From NCBI GenBank assembly GCA_020746835.1, contig JAGPNK010000004.1, positions 1,364,001-1,428,000 of the forward strand: a DNA stretch of 64,000 nt, read 5' to 3'. This document shows, piece after piece, positions 36,209-45,132 of the stretch. The position numbers were made by a program, and so were the translations under genes. Each line of letters starts with the position of its first letter. Positions within the stretch are counted from its first letter, which is position 1. This DNA comes from Stachybotrys elegans (lineage: Eukaryota > Ascomycota > Sordariomycetes > Hypocreales > Stachybotryaceae). The notes under the pieces were generated by a model. It was not told where the DNA came from. It saw nothing but the letters and a program-made list of their open reading frames with translations, and did no database searches.

Positions 36209-38068
36209 ATGAGGCAGGCGCCAATTACCGCCCTCCGCAGATATCTGCTCGATGGACGCCTGTCCCGCCGGGGCTGCATGGCCGGCCTCAGCGCTGCTGC
36301 ACCACCCTCCGTCTCAGCCCAACGCCCTCGACTGGGCCTGCGCCGCTCATGCAGGTCGCTGCACACCGAACACGCGACGCCCGTTGCACCGCCGCAGCCA
36401 CCCGTGGTGCCCCTCGCCAAGAGGTTGAAGGATGAAGCCAAGCTCGCCAGGAAGAAGGGAGGCAAGAAGGCCAAGTCGGACTCGCAGACTGTCGACGGCT
36501 GGGAGCTCACCGTCGGCATCGAGATCCACGCCCAGCTCAACACGGCCAGGAAGCTATTCTCGCCCGCCGTCACGTCCTTCAACGATAACCCGAATAGCCA
36601 TGTCGCTCTCTTCGACCTCTCCTCCCCCGGGAGCCATCCGTTGCTGCAGAGGGACACGCTCGTTCCGGCTCTCCGCGCCGCCCTCGCCCTCAACTGCGAT
36701 ATCCAGCGGGTGAGCCGGTTTGACAGGAAGCACTACTTCTGGTGGGACCAGCCATCGGGATACCAAATCACACAATACTACCAACCTTTCGCGCGGAACG
36801 GACGCATCACGCTATTGGCCCGGGATGGCATCTCGCCCCAGGATGGAGAAGGGATCACGGTGGGGATCAAGCAGGTTCAGCTGGAGCAGGACACGGCCAA
36901 GACGCTTGCAAAGCCCGACAATACCCAATGGCTCGACTTCAACCGCGTCGGCGTACCGCTCATTGAGATTATCACCGAACCCGAGATCCACCACCCCAGG
37001 ACCGCCGCTGTCCTGGTTCGCAAGATCCAGAGCCTGCTCAGCACAGTGGATGCCTGCGTGTCCGGAATGGAGACTGGTGGCTTGCGAGCGGACGTCAACG
37101 TATCGGTGCGAAGGACGGACGACCCGACACGGCCGCTTGGAACCAGGACCGAAATCAAGAATCTTAGCTCCATCAAGGCTGTGGAAGACGCCATCATCGC
37201 CGAGCGGGACCGTCAGATCCGCGAGCTCGAGTCCGGGAGGAAGATTGCGGGCGAGACGCGCGGATGGACGTTGGGCTCCAACGAAACCCGGCGGCTGCGA
37301 GGCAAAGAGGGCGAGGTTGACTACCGCTACATGCCTGACCCCGATATCGCCCCCCTGATTATCGGAGAGGATGTCGTGAGGCATCTCCGAGACTCCCTGA
37401 CTGTGCTACCTGATGCTGAGGTGGATCGCCTGGTCAGCCATTTCGGCCTGACGCCCAAGGATGCCATCTCGCTGTTCACTGTGGACAATGGCTTCCGCTG
37501 CCAGTACTTTTACAAGGTTCTCGGGCTTCTCGAGGGTAGGCTGAAGCAAGAGGAGGGTGGCGCGGCGCCAGAGCTTAAGAGTTACGCGGGGCTCACCGGC
37601 AACTGGATTCTCCACGAGCTTGGCCGGTTGACGACTACCAAGGGAAACCAGCTGAGCACGGCGAGCCTCGACTTTATCCCTGCAGGAGAATGCGTTCAGG
37701 TGCCCAGCGAGGAGCTGTCCGAGCTACTCTACTATCTCTACCACAAGCAGATTACCGGCAAGGTTGCCAAGGAGCTCCTGCTAGCCATCTTCCTGGGCGA
37801 GATTGAAGGCGGGCTTGCGGCAACGATTGACGAGAACGACCTGTGGTTCAAGGAGATCTCCGAGGCTGAGTACGTTGCGCTCGCCGAGGAGGCTCTCGAA
37901 GGGCAGGAGGAGATTCTGCAGCAGTTTGTGGACTACAAGGTCTATCCCCAGGGCAAGCTCATGTTTCTGGTAGGACGCATGATGCGGCTCGGGCAGACTG
38001 AGTGCATTGACCCGCCGACCGCAGAGAGGATCATGAGAGCGCGCCTGGAGAAGCTTCGTGAAGCATGA
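36209..38068 (+). CDS. PET112: mitochondrial glutamyl-tRNA(Gln) amidotransferase subunit B (Pet112)
   Basis: Subunit B of the GatCAB/GatFAB amidotransferase, which converts Glu-tRNA(Gln) to Gln-tRNA(Gln) in the mitochondrion. Single exon, 619 residues. The first 60 residues are Arg/Ala/Ser-rich and acid-poor (RRYLLDGRLSRRGC), a likely presequence. GatB core: WELTVGIEIHAQLNT, HYFWWDQPSGYQITQYYQP, the signature ETGGLRADVNVSVRR, then TEIKNLSSIKAVEDAI and VDYRYMPDPDIAPL. The C-terminal GatB/YqeY domain covers about the last 140 residues, including YLYHKQITGKVAKELL and MFLVGRMMRLGQ. An overlapping ATG seven bases upstream, in another frame, opens a short upstream frame that could lower initiation. 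The call is firm. Confidence 0.95.
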   Translation: MRQAPITALRRYLLDGRLSRRGCMAGLSAAAPPSVSAQRPRLGLRRSCRSLHTEHATPVAPPQPPVVPLAKRLKDEAKLARKKGGKKAKSDSQTVDGWELTVGIEIHAQLNTARKLFSPAVTSFNDNPNSHVALFDLSSPGSHPLLQRDTLVPALRAALALNCDIQRVSRFDRKHYFWWDQPSGYQITQYYQPFARNGRITLLARDGISPQDGEGITVGIKQVQLEQDTAKTLAKPDNTQWLDFNRVGVPLIEIITEPEIHHPRTAAVLVRKIQSLLSTVDACVSGMETGGLRADVNVSVRRTDDPTRPLGTRTEIKNLSSIKAVEDAIIAERDRQIRELESGRKIAGETRGWTLGSNETRRLRGKEGEVDYRYMPDPDIAPLIIGEDVVRHLRDSLTVLPDAEVDRLVSHFGLTPKDAISLFTVDNGFRCQYFYKVLGLLEGRLKQEEGGAAPELKSYAGLTGNWILHELGRLTTTKGNQLSTASLDFIPAGECVQVPSEELSELLYYLYHKQITGKVAKELLLAIFLGEIEGGLAATIDENDLWFKEISEAEYVALAEEALEGQEEILQQFVDYKVYPQGKLMFLVGRMMRLGQTECIDPPTAERIMRARLEKLREA

Positions 38069-38842
38069 AGATGAGCATGAGCATGATGCGGAGCCGTTCT
38101 AGACAGATTCCGAGCTGCATATAAGGCGACTAAGGTGGGCAGCCTTTGCATTAGGCTGACCTGTAGGTCATCTGGCTGTTTCACAGTTGCAAGGGTGTCG
38201 TGCTACGCGGAAGCGGATGTTGTGTTGACGTGCGTGTCAATGAGAGAGTGGTGTTTGTAACCCTAACATTGAACCCGTTGTACAGTATACTATACCAATC
38301 TTGGTTGAACAGTGTAGGAAATAAAAAAAGCACTTGAAATAGAAGGACAGACCAGCTCTAAGCCATTCCTGTCGATTGTCACATCGTCGGTCCGCAGTGC
38401 TGATCCCTGAAACAGACGCTCGATCGCTTCACATGCCAGACGAGAGACGGAGTTGCGTCATGAACTAACCCAGCCCCAGAGCGCGGGAACCACTGGCCGG
38501 GAACGGTTCGATGGAACTCATCCCCCCAAATCGAGATTTATGTGGTGTACTTGGTACCTAATGCGTCCTCTCGTCATCGGTCCCAGGCCCAGGGCTCACG
38601 TGGCTTTTCGCTAGGTGGGAGGAGCGTTTGCCCCGCGGAGGCGCCGCCGGGAAGATGATGACATCACGATAATGTCAACGCCAAGACGTCCTCTTATAAC
38701 AGCTACTTACCTACCTAACGACAGCTCATTCTCTTCCCTTCCAATCAGCCAACGCACAATCAATCAATTCAATCTTGATTCAGCAAATCGCACACACACA
38801 CACACGCACACACACATCCAAAAAATAAACACAATTACCAAA
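38069..38842. other. GatB 3' region and LEA-like gene promoter
   Basis: This contains the GatB 3' UTR and the promoter of the LEA-like gene. A TACTTACCTACC run lies near 38703 and a CA repeat lies in the probable 5' leader. Confidence 0.5.
38791..38818 (+). repeat. (CA)n microsatellite in a probable 5' UTR
   Basis: About 28 bp of CA units with one CG interruption, ending 24 bp before the ATG of the LEA-like gene. It is therefore probably part of the mRNA leader. Confidence 0.85.
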
Positions 38843-39297
38843 ATGTCCTTCCTCACTGAAGCCGCCACCCGCCGCGTCGCCACGGCCATCCCTCGCGTGG
38901 CCGCCGTCCCAGCCCCTCGCACATTCACCACGTCCATCGCAGCGCAGAGGTCGGCCACGGAGACGGTCAAGGATGGCCTGAAGAAGGTGGACCGAGCCGT
39001 GAGCGACAAGCTTGTCGACGGCATCGACATGGCTAGTACGTCCGCGCCCACCCCTACTCACTGACTGTTTGTTTGAATGGTGATTGTGCTAACCTTTTTT
39101 GTGAAGCGGCTGCTGCAGAAAAGGTCAAGAAGGCTACCGAGGATGTGTCGACCGCAGACGCCCGCGCAAAGGCTCAGGAGCTCAAGGGCGAGGCTAGCGG
39201 CAAGGCGCAGGAGCTCAAGGGCAAGGCCAAGGGCGTGGCCGAGGAGACAAAGGGAAAGGCCAAGGGTACCGCCGAGGAGGTCAAGCGTAGCCTGTAA
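38843..39297 (+). CDS. LEA-like (group 3) repeat protein, probably mitochondrial
   Basis: Small hydrophilic protein with late-embryogenesis-abundant-like repeats, a class linked to protection from desiccation and stress. Exons 38843-39035 and 39107-39297; the 71-bp intron 39036-39106 (GTACGT donor, TGCTAAC branch, GTGAAG acceptor) gives 127 residues. The N-terminal 35 residues (MSFLTEAATRRVATAIPRVA) are Arg/Ala-rich and acid-free, a mitochondrial-type presequence. The rest is Lys/Glu/Ala-rich with no Cys or Trp. Tandem 11-residue-like units such as KAQELKGEASG, KAQELKGKAKG, VAEETKGKAKG and TAEEVKRSL would form an amphipathic helix. The family call rests on these repeats. Location and protective role are inference. 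Confidence 0.82.
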
Positions 39298-39652
39298 AAG
39301 GCGTCTGGCGACGGTTCGAGTTGTATTAATATCCGCATCATGGTAACTGTACTATCTGAGCATTGGGGTTCACAGTCCCTTCCTAAGGCGTCCGCAGGCA
39401 TCCTTAGTAATAAGAAGTTTGCATGAATACGCATTGACCTCATGAACACCAGGGAATAGGAATATGACATGTTCAATTTATTTTAGGGGTCGCGGTTTGG
39501 ATATCGCAGGAATGGCTGAAGGACAACGGTTGTTTACACAATATGATTGCAACTGCGCTATGCACAACATTAACCCTCTCTTGATACTGATACACATAAT
39601 CGATGAATACCATCGCCTCTCCCCCACATGAAATCTACCTTTAGCCAACCTT
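39298..39652. other. convergent 3' region, LEA-like / acetate-transporter-type gene
   Basis: The 355 bp between two convergent stop codons are AT-richer than the flanking exons and hold only 3' UTRs as far as I can see. Confidence 0.5.
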
Positions 39653-40588
39653 TTACGCCGGGTTGGTGTTGGAGATGGTCTCCCTCGAATCCTTGACATG
39701 GATCTCGCCCAGCGGAATCTTGACCCAAGTGGTATCCTCCGTCATCAAACCAGCCGCGCCCGCATAAAAGGCAAGGAGAGAATCGATCACGGCAGCCACG
39801 CCGCCCGCGCGATTCACGCGGTACGCGGCGACAAAGTGCTCCGTCGAGATGAACTGCGCGATGCTGAGAAAGAAGAAGGCCAGGGCGAGGAAGCCAAAGA
39901 CGAGAAGGATGGTGATGTTCGTCTTCAGGGCGCCGATGAAGAAGATGAGCGTCAGGAAGCACCAGCCGAGCAGGTAGATGCCCACGCTGAAGCTGTAGGC
40001 GCGCGTGTCGCCGGCGTAGGCGTCACTGATGCCCAGCGAGGGGACCAGGAACATGGCAAAGGACAGCCAGAAGCCGCCGTAGATGCAGTGCACCGTCGAA
40101 CCAAACGTGTTGCCCACGCGGAACTCGAGGAGCCCCGCGACGAACTGCGCGAGGCCGCCGACGAAGACGGCCATGCCGAAGACGGACTGATCCGGGCCGA
40201 CCCTACCGTTTAGGGGGTTGCTGTCGGGCAGGCTGTGGCCGTGTTAGTATGGGGGATGGCTGTTTTCTGAGGCAAATGGATCGTCATCATACCCAGCACC
40301 ACATTGGTAGAGACCCAGGACGAAGGTGGTTATGGCGAAGCTCATGAGGCCCAGGGGACCCGGGTTACCGAGCTTGTTAATCTGAGGGTTGTAGACCTGG
40401 GAGATGGTGGCCTGGTGAGGCTTGTGAGCGACAGGGGTTCCGTCGGCGTGGCGGTAGCCGTTCAAGTATTGCCCAGAGTCGGTGTAGTGGTGGCCATTGC
40501 CGTACTGCTGGCCATCAATGTGCTGATCCATGGGCTTGTCGCTATGGAACGCAGTGTCCTGGTGCAGTGTGCCGTTGTGGGAAGACAT
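39653..40588 (-). CDS. GPR1/FUN34/YaaH (AceTr) family membrane transporter, acetate-permease type
   Basis: Six-helix plasma-membrane protein of the family that includes yeast Ady2/Ato1 and Aspergillus AcpA (acetate uptake, ammonium export). Exons 40293-40588 and 39653-40232; the 60-bp intron 40233-40292 (GTATGA donor, a perfect TACTAAC branch, CACAG acceptor) joins LYQCGAG to LPDSNPLNGR, giving 291 residues. The family signature NPGPLGLMSFAITTFVLGLY marks helix 1. Later segments include VFVGGLAQFVAGLLEF, GGFWLSFAMFLVP, SVGIYLLGWCFLTLIFFIGA and TILLVFGFLALAFFFL. The 85-residue N-terminal tail is His-, Gly- and Tyr-rich. Substrate is inferred from family only. Confidence 0.92.
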
Positions 40589-42351
40589 GGTGCAAGTAGC
40601 TTGCTGTATAAAGGCCAGATGAAGCGAAGAGAGGTGATGGTTGGTTGGGCCAATGCTCAAATCTGGGGGGAGAATCTTTGCTCCTCTTATAGCAAGCACC
40701 TCCCCCTTCCCCGGTTCCACGCCCGTCGGCTCGGGCAAGGGGAGAAACAAGCATCATACCCAATGGACCGGCCAAACCTGACGCAACACGACGCCCACCG
40801 CACGGCAAGCCTCATACGGTCGTGGAGAGAGATGAGAGCGGGGCCTTTCCCCATGGCATGCTTTGAACGAAGAGGAGAAGGATCCCCATACCCCAGAATG
40901 GATGAACCACGCGAGCGATCCCTCTTTGCCTTCCCTCCCTCCGTTGCTGGGGAATGGACCGATGGAGGTTTGGCCCGTCAGCAGCAGCAGCCCATTGGCC
41001 GAGGCCGGTAGCCGATCTGGAGGCGTCAGGTCGGATGAGCCGGCACGGCACTAGATGGACAGGACGGACCGGGGGGGGGGGGGGGTGCGAGGACGACTGG
41101 CAATGTCTCTGTGGAGAGGTCTGGCCCAATGGAAGAGCCGGCTAGGAGGTCCATCATGTTTGGATTGGGGAAAACGCACACCGTCATGGAGAAGCCAGGT
41201 TGCTGAGATAAAAATTTGTCAAAAGAATTCTAGCCCCCTTGGGATCTGCCCATCTCCGGCGGAAGGGAAGACTGGCTCCTCGGCATGATGGAATGACGGA
41301 TGGGCGTGCCACGTCGGCCGTTTGGACGCGGCACCACCGTGTATGATGTGAGTAGTAGGACCATCGTCTTTATGCTTTGAATCCTTTTTTCTTTCCTTCT
41401 TGAAAGGCTGGTGAATGGACGAGTGCTTGGGGGACGTGGCATGATGTCCAGTTGAACAAGCATCCCCGGTGCGTGTGGAAATAACACGGGCACAAGAATA
41501 AAGGAGAGAGAGAGAGAGATGGTCTATATTAACCTTGAATGTGCGAACCGTGCCGCTCGTCCTGGCGCCATCGTGTTGGCAGGTGAGACGAGTATCTCGC
41601 ACGCCTCCGCCGTTGTGGGCAAACCTCGAGAGGAGGCCATGTGAGCCCCTTCTTTTCGCATCCTTGTCACACCAGGATACTTTTTGGCGATCAACGTGCT
41701 GTACAGTATTGTACCCATTGGCATCTGCCGTGGAATGGACTTGGACGCAGCTCCAATGACCGAATGCTGACGAGCCCGCATCGCCTCCCGGCTGCCCCAA
41801 GTGTCCTCGGCCTGTGGGGTTTCTTCACTTTGATCAGCTCCCCTTGACCGCGGACATGTTCTCCGCGGTGGCTTGTCGATCGCGTCTGCTTTATTTCCTT
41901 ATTTCCGGGCTGCAAGGGGTTCATTGTCCGGCGTGGTGGCTGCTGTGGGTAGGCATGCCGGGTTGCAGCGCGGACATGTATAAAGAGAAGAAGGGAGATA
42001 AGTATGGAGTCGTCGATGCGGCTGCAAATGCGTTGCGTCCCGTCCACTCCAGTTGCAGGGGCAGGGTATCATCCGTTCCTCCTTCCTCGTTGCCATGCTT
42101 TCCTTGGCGTTGATCCCGCCTGGGCGGCTTATCGATAACACGATGGAGCGGAGCTGAGCCTCCCAGCCATCGGCCCCAGTTTGTACGTGGGGAGAAGCTG
42201 GGATTGGCCAGAGTCGATTGTGTGCTTCCCTCGCTTCTTGCTCATTCCTGCTCACGCGAGATACCCTTCTATCTGCCTTCCTCGAGCCCGCCAGCCCGAC
42301 AAAGACGCTACGACTGAGGTTGGCAGCTCTCCCGCACAGATCATCGTCGTC
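40589..42351. other. divergent intergenic region, transporter / J-domain gene
   Basis: This 1.76 kb holds two promoters, a 15-base G run (listed separately) and a GA microsatellite near 41503-41519. No open frame here has family character. Confidence 0.45.
41071..41085 (+). repeat. poly-G run, 15 bases
   Basis: Fifteen consecutive G between GGACC and TGCGAGG in intergenic DNA. The exact length is uncertain because such runs are error-prone in sequencing. Confidence 0.75.
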
Positions 42352-43212
42352 ATGATCCCTCCGAGTCCTGCTCGGGGCCTCTGTGCTGTCTGCCGCCGAG
42401 CAGTATCATCCTCCTCCTCCTCCGCATCGTCAACGTCATCGCTCCTCCGCCCACGGCTTCCGCTTCCCGCATCACCACGACGATATCCATCTTCATCAAG
42501 ACGCACATATGCCACTGTAAATGAGCAGAGCAGAGGCATTGCCTCATGGCCAAACTCGGCTCACCCTACGCCCTACGAGATTCTGAGCGCCCAGCGCGGT
42601 GCGCCTTACACGAAACGCCGCTTCTACGAGCTCGTCAAGGTCTACCATCCGGACAAGCACGACCACAACCCGGACCTCGCGCACATCCCCGCCCCCACGC
42701 GCGTCGAGCGCTACCGCCTCATCGTCGCCGCCAACGACATCCTCAGCGACCCGGCCAAGCGCCGCCTCTACGACGAGCACGGCCTCGGCTGGACCGCCGG
42801 CCGCGCGCCCTCGGTCCACGACACGATGCGCCACGCCGACCACGCCTGGCGCCAGCGGGCCAACAACCCGGCCGGCAACGCCACCTGGGAGGACTGGGAG
42901 CGCTGGTACGAGCGCCGCGACGGCAAGACGCAGGAGCCCATGTACATGTCCAACGGCACCTTTGCCACGCTCGTCGTCGCCCTCTGCATGGTCGGCGCCT
43001 TTGTGCAGATGTACCGCGCCGACAGCATGGGCGCCAAGTATGTCGATTACAAGGCGCGGCACCACGGCGCCATTGCCGAGGAGATGCGGAGGTCTTCGCT
43101 CGCCTCGGTGGGGAGGAGTCGTGACGAGCGGGTGGACGAGTTTCTGAGGGACAGGAAGACGTCGGAACTGGTTGACATGAGCGAGGTTTACCAGGAAAGG
43201 CTACGGCGATGA
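42352..43212 (+). CDS. J-domain (DnaJ-like) protein, probably mitochondrial and membrane-anchored
   Basis: Hsp70 co-chaperone type protein. Single exon, 286 residues. The first 60 residues are Ser/Arg-rich with almost no acid (SSRRTYATV), a likely mitochondrial presequence. The J domain (about residues 73-143) begins TPYEILSAQRGAPYTKRRFY, carries the essential HPD in LVKVYHPDKHDHNPD, and ends ANDILSDPAKRRLYDEHG. No Gly/Phe or zinc-finger region follows, so it is a class C J protein. A single hydrophobic segment near residues 203-220 (FATLVVALCMVGAFVQMY) would anchor it, leaving a charged C-terminal tail. Coding GC is very high in the J domain. The membrane and organelle are inferred. Confidence 0.85.
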   Translation: MIPPSPARGLCAVCRRAVSSSSSSASSTSSLLRPRLPLPASPRRYPSSSRRTYATVNEQSRGIASWPNSAHPTPYEILSAQRGAPYTKRRFYELVKVYHPDKHDHNPDLAHIPAPTRVERYRLIVAANDILSDPAKRRLYDEHGLGWTAGRAPSVHDTMRHADHAWRQRANNPAGNATWEDWERWYERRDGKTQEPMYMSNGTFATLVVALCMVGAFVQMYRADSMGAKYVDYKARHHGAIAEEMRRSSLASVGRSRDERVDEFLRDRKTSELVDMSEVYQERLRR

Positions 43213-43732
43213 TGGCTGTAGGATGTCTATGCGATACAAAGGTAATTGGACGTTCCGTTGTGCTGCGTCATGCTTGAGCAGACGCTGCGGTTTGGTAATG
43301 TCTGCAAAAAGAGACTGCCATTCTCCACAATTCATCAAGCAGGTAAACATGACTGCTGGCTTAATTGGAGAGGTGTGTTTTTTTTGTTTTGCTGCAGAAC
43401 GGTGTGCTCAGATAGCTTGATGCCTCCATGACGCCATCCCTGGACTGAATTCACATCATACTTGCTCAATTGGTCCTCAAGTGGTTCAGCCATTGGGAGA
43501 AAAATATATTTAAATGACTGGGAACAATCCAGGAACAAACCACGTAGTTTTCATCTTGACATTTCCAGCTTACCTTGAAGTCGGGCTTCCGCTTCCATCT
43601 ATCGATAGCTCGTCCCGACGCAAGCCGAGCCTCGGCGTTCCACCAAGCTTCCCTCCCCATCCCGCATCATTCCTCTCCATCCAGCTTCCTTCACCACTCT
43701 CCAACCCTCGCAGAAGCAAACCCGTGCCCACC
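43213..43732. other. intergenic, J-domain gene 3' region and hydratase promoter
   Basis: The 520 bp are AT-rich on the left and pyrimidine-rich next to the hydratase start. Nothing else was recognised. Confidence 0.5.
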
Positions 43733-44727
43733 ATGCCTCCCCGCGTCCCCTTCCTCCGCCACGGCGCCCGCATCACCCAGCGCTTCTACTCAACGCCTTC
43801 GGCGTCCCTCGTCCGCGTCACCAACCTCCCCGCCTCCGGGTCCGGCCACATCCGCGTCCTCGAGCTCGACCGGCCCAAGGCCCGCAACGCCATCTCCCGC
43901 GACCTGCTCGCCGCCCTGCGCGTCGAGATCGACGACGTCCATGCCCAGTACGATTCTGAGGGCCGTGAGATTGCCCATCGCCAGCGAGACTCGAATGGGC
44001 CCACGAGGGCTCTCGTCTTGGCCAGCGCCGTAGATGAGTGCTTCTGCGCCGGTGCCGACCTCAAGGAGCGCAGGACGTTTACTCAGCAAGAGTAAGACTC
44101 ATACCCCAAGAGCCAATTCGTCGCCTTATGCTGATCCGCGTCATGTCTAGAACTGCCGACTTCCTCACCAACCTGCGCGGGGCCTTTGCCTCCCTCGCTG
44201 CCGTCCCCATCCCCACCATCTCCGCCATATCCTCACTCGCCCTCGGCGGCGGCCTCGAGCTCGCTCTCTCGACGCACTTCCGCGTCCTCACCTCAAACGC
44301 CACCGTAGGCCTCCCCGAGACGCGCCTCGGCATCATCCCCGGCGCCGGTGGCACCTACCGCCTCCCCGCCCTCATCGGCCTGTCGCGGGCCCGCGACCTC
44401 ATCCTCACGGGCCGCCGCGTCTCCGCCTCCGAGGCCTACTTCCTCGGAATCGCCGACCGCCTCGTCGAGGTGCTGCCTGAGGATGAGCGTGACGGCGTCA
44501 AACTGCTCGAGATTGCCCGCAAGGGTGCTCTTTCTGAGGCTGTCAGGCTTGCGCAGGAGATATGCGAGGGCGGTCCCATTGCCATCCGAGCTGGACTGCA
44601 GGCTGTAGCTTGGGCGAGAGAGGAGGTGGAGAATCGCATGTACGAGAGGGTCGTGGCTACAGAAGATAGAAACGAGGCACTGAAGGCCTTCCAGGAGAAG
44701 AGAAGGCCCATCTTCAAGGGAAGGTAG
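43733..44727 (+). CDS. mitochondrial enoyl-CoA hydratase/isomerase family protein, methylglutaconyl-CoA hydratase (AUH) type
   Basis: Crotonase-fold enzyme. The AUH-like sequence suggests hydration of 3-methylglutaconyl-CoA in leucine breakdown. Exons 43733-44091 and 44151-44727; the 59-bp intron 44092-44150 (GTAAGA donor, GTCTAG acceptor) joins RTFTQQE to TADFLTNLRG, giving 311 residues. A presequence (MPPRVPFLRHGARITQRFY) is followed by the crotonase core: ELDRPKARNAIS, CFCAGADLKERRTF (oxyanion hole), ISSLALGGGLELALSTHFRV and PETRLGIIPGAGGTYRLP, carrying the two catalytic Glu positions of active hydratases. The C-terminus IFKGR matches family ends such as PxFxGK. Activity on methylglutaconyl-CoA rather than another enoyl-CoA is inferred. 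Confidence 0.88.
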
Positions 44728-45132
44728 TAGAAACAAAAGGTCCAGCGTTATCACTGTGCACGTGTCAACAGCAGAGCCTGGGCGGGTGAACGTGCGCGCC
44801 TTTGACAAATTAGCCGGCGCAATGTCTGTCGACACGCGCTGGTCATGATTTATAACCTTGATGCTATACAGGTACCTGGTGCTGTTACGAACTGATGCTA
44901 TCCTCCAAGACGCCAAATCCTTCACGCCACAACTCCCCTAACCACCCCACCGGGACTACCTAGGTAGACCTTCCATCGCTCAATGAAACGTCAACAAGTG
45001 GTACTTGTCAGGCTATGCATGAGACACTGGTCTATGATCACATCGTACTTGCTCTCACAGGAGCTCCACGTCCATCAAGTCTGTTGGCTTGAATGGTGAT
45101 GGCGCAAATGGAGACGACAACCGTTCAAGCTC
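44728..45132. other. convergent 3' region, hydratase / Ubp2
   Basis: The 405 bp between convergent stop codons include a palindromic CTACCTAGGTAG motif near 44957. No gene was recognised. Confidence 0.5.
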
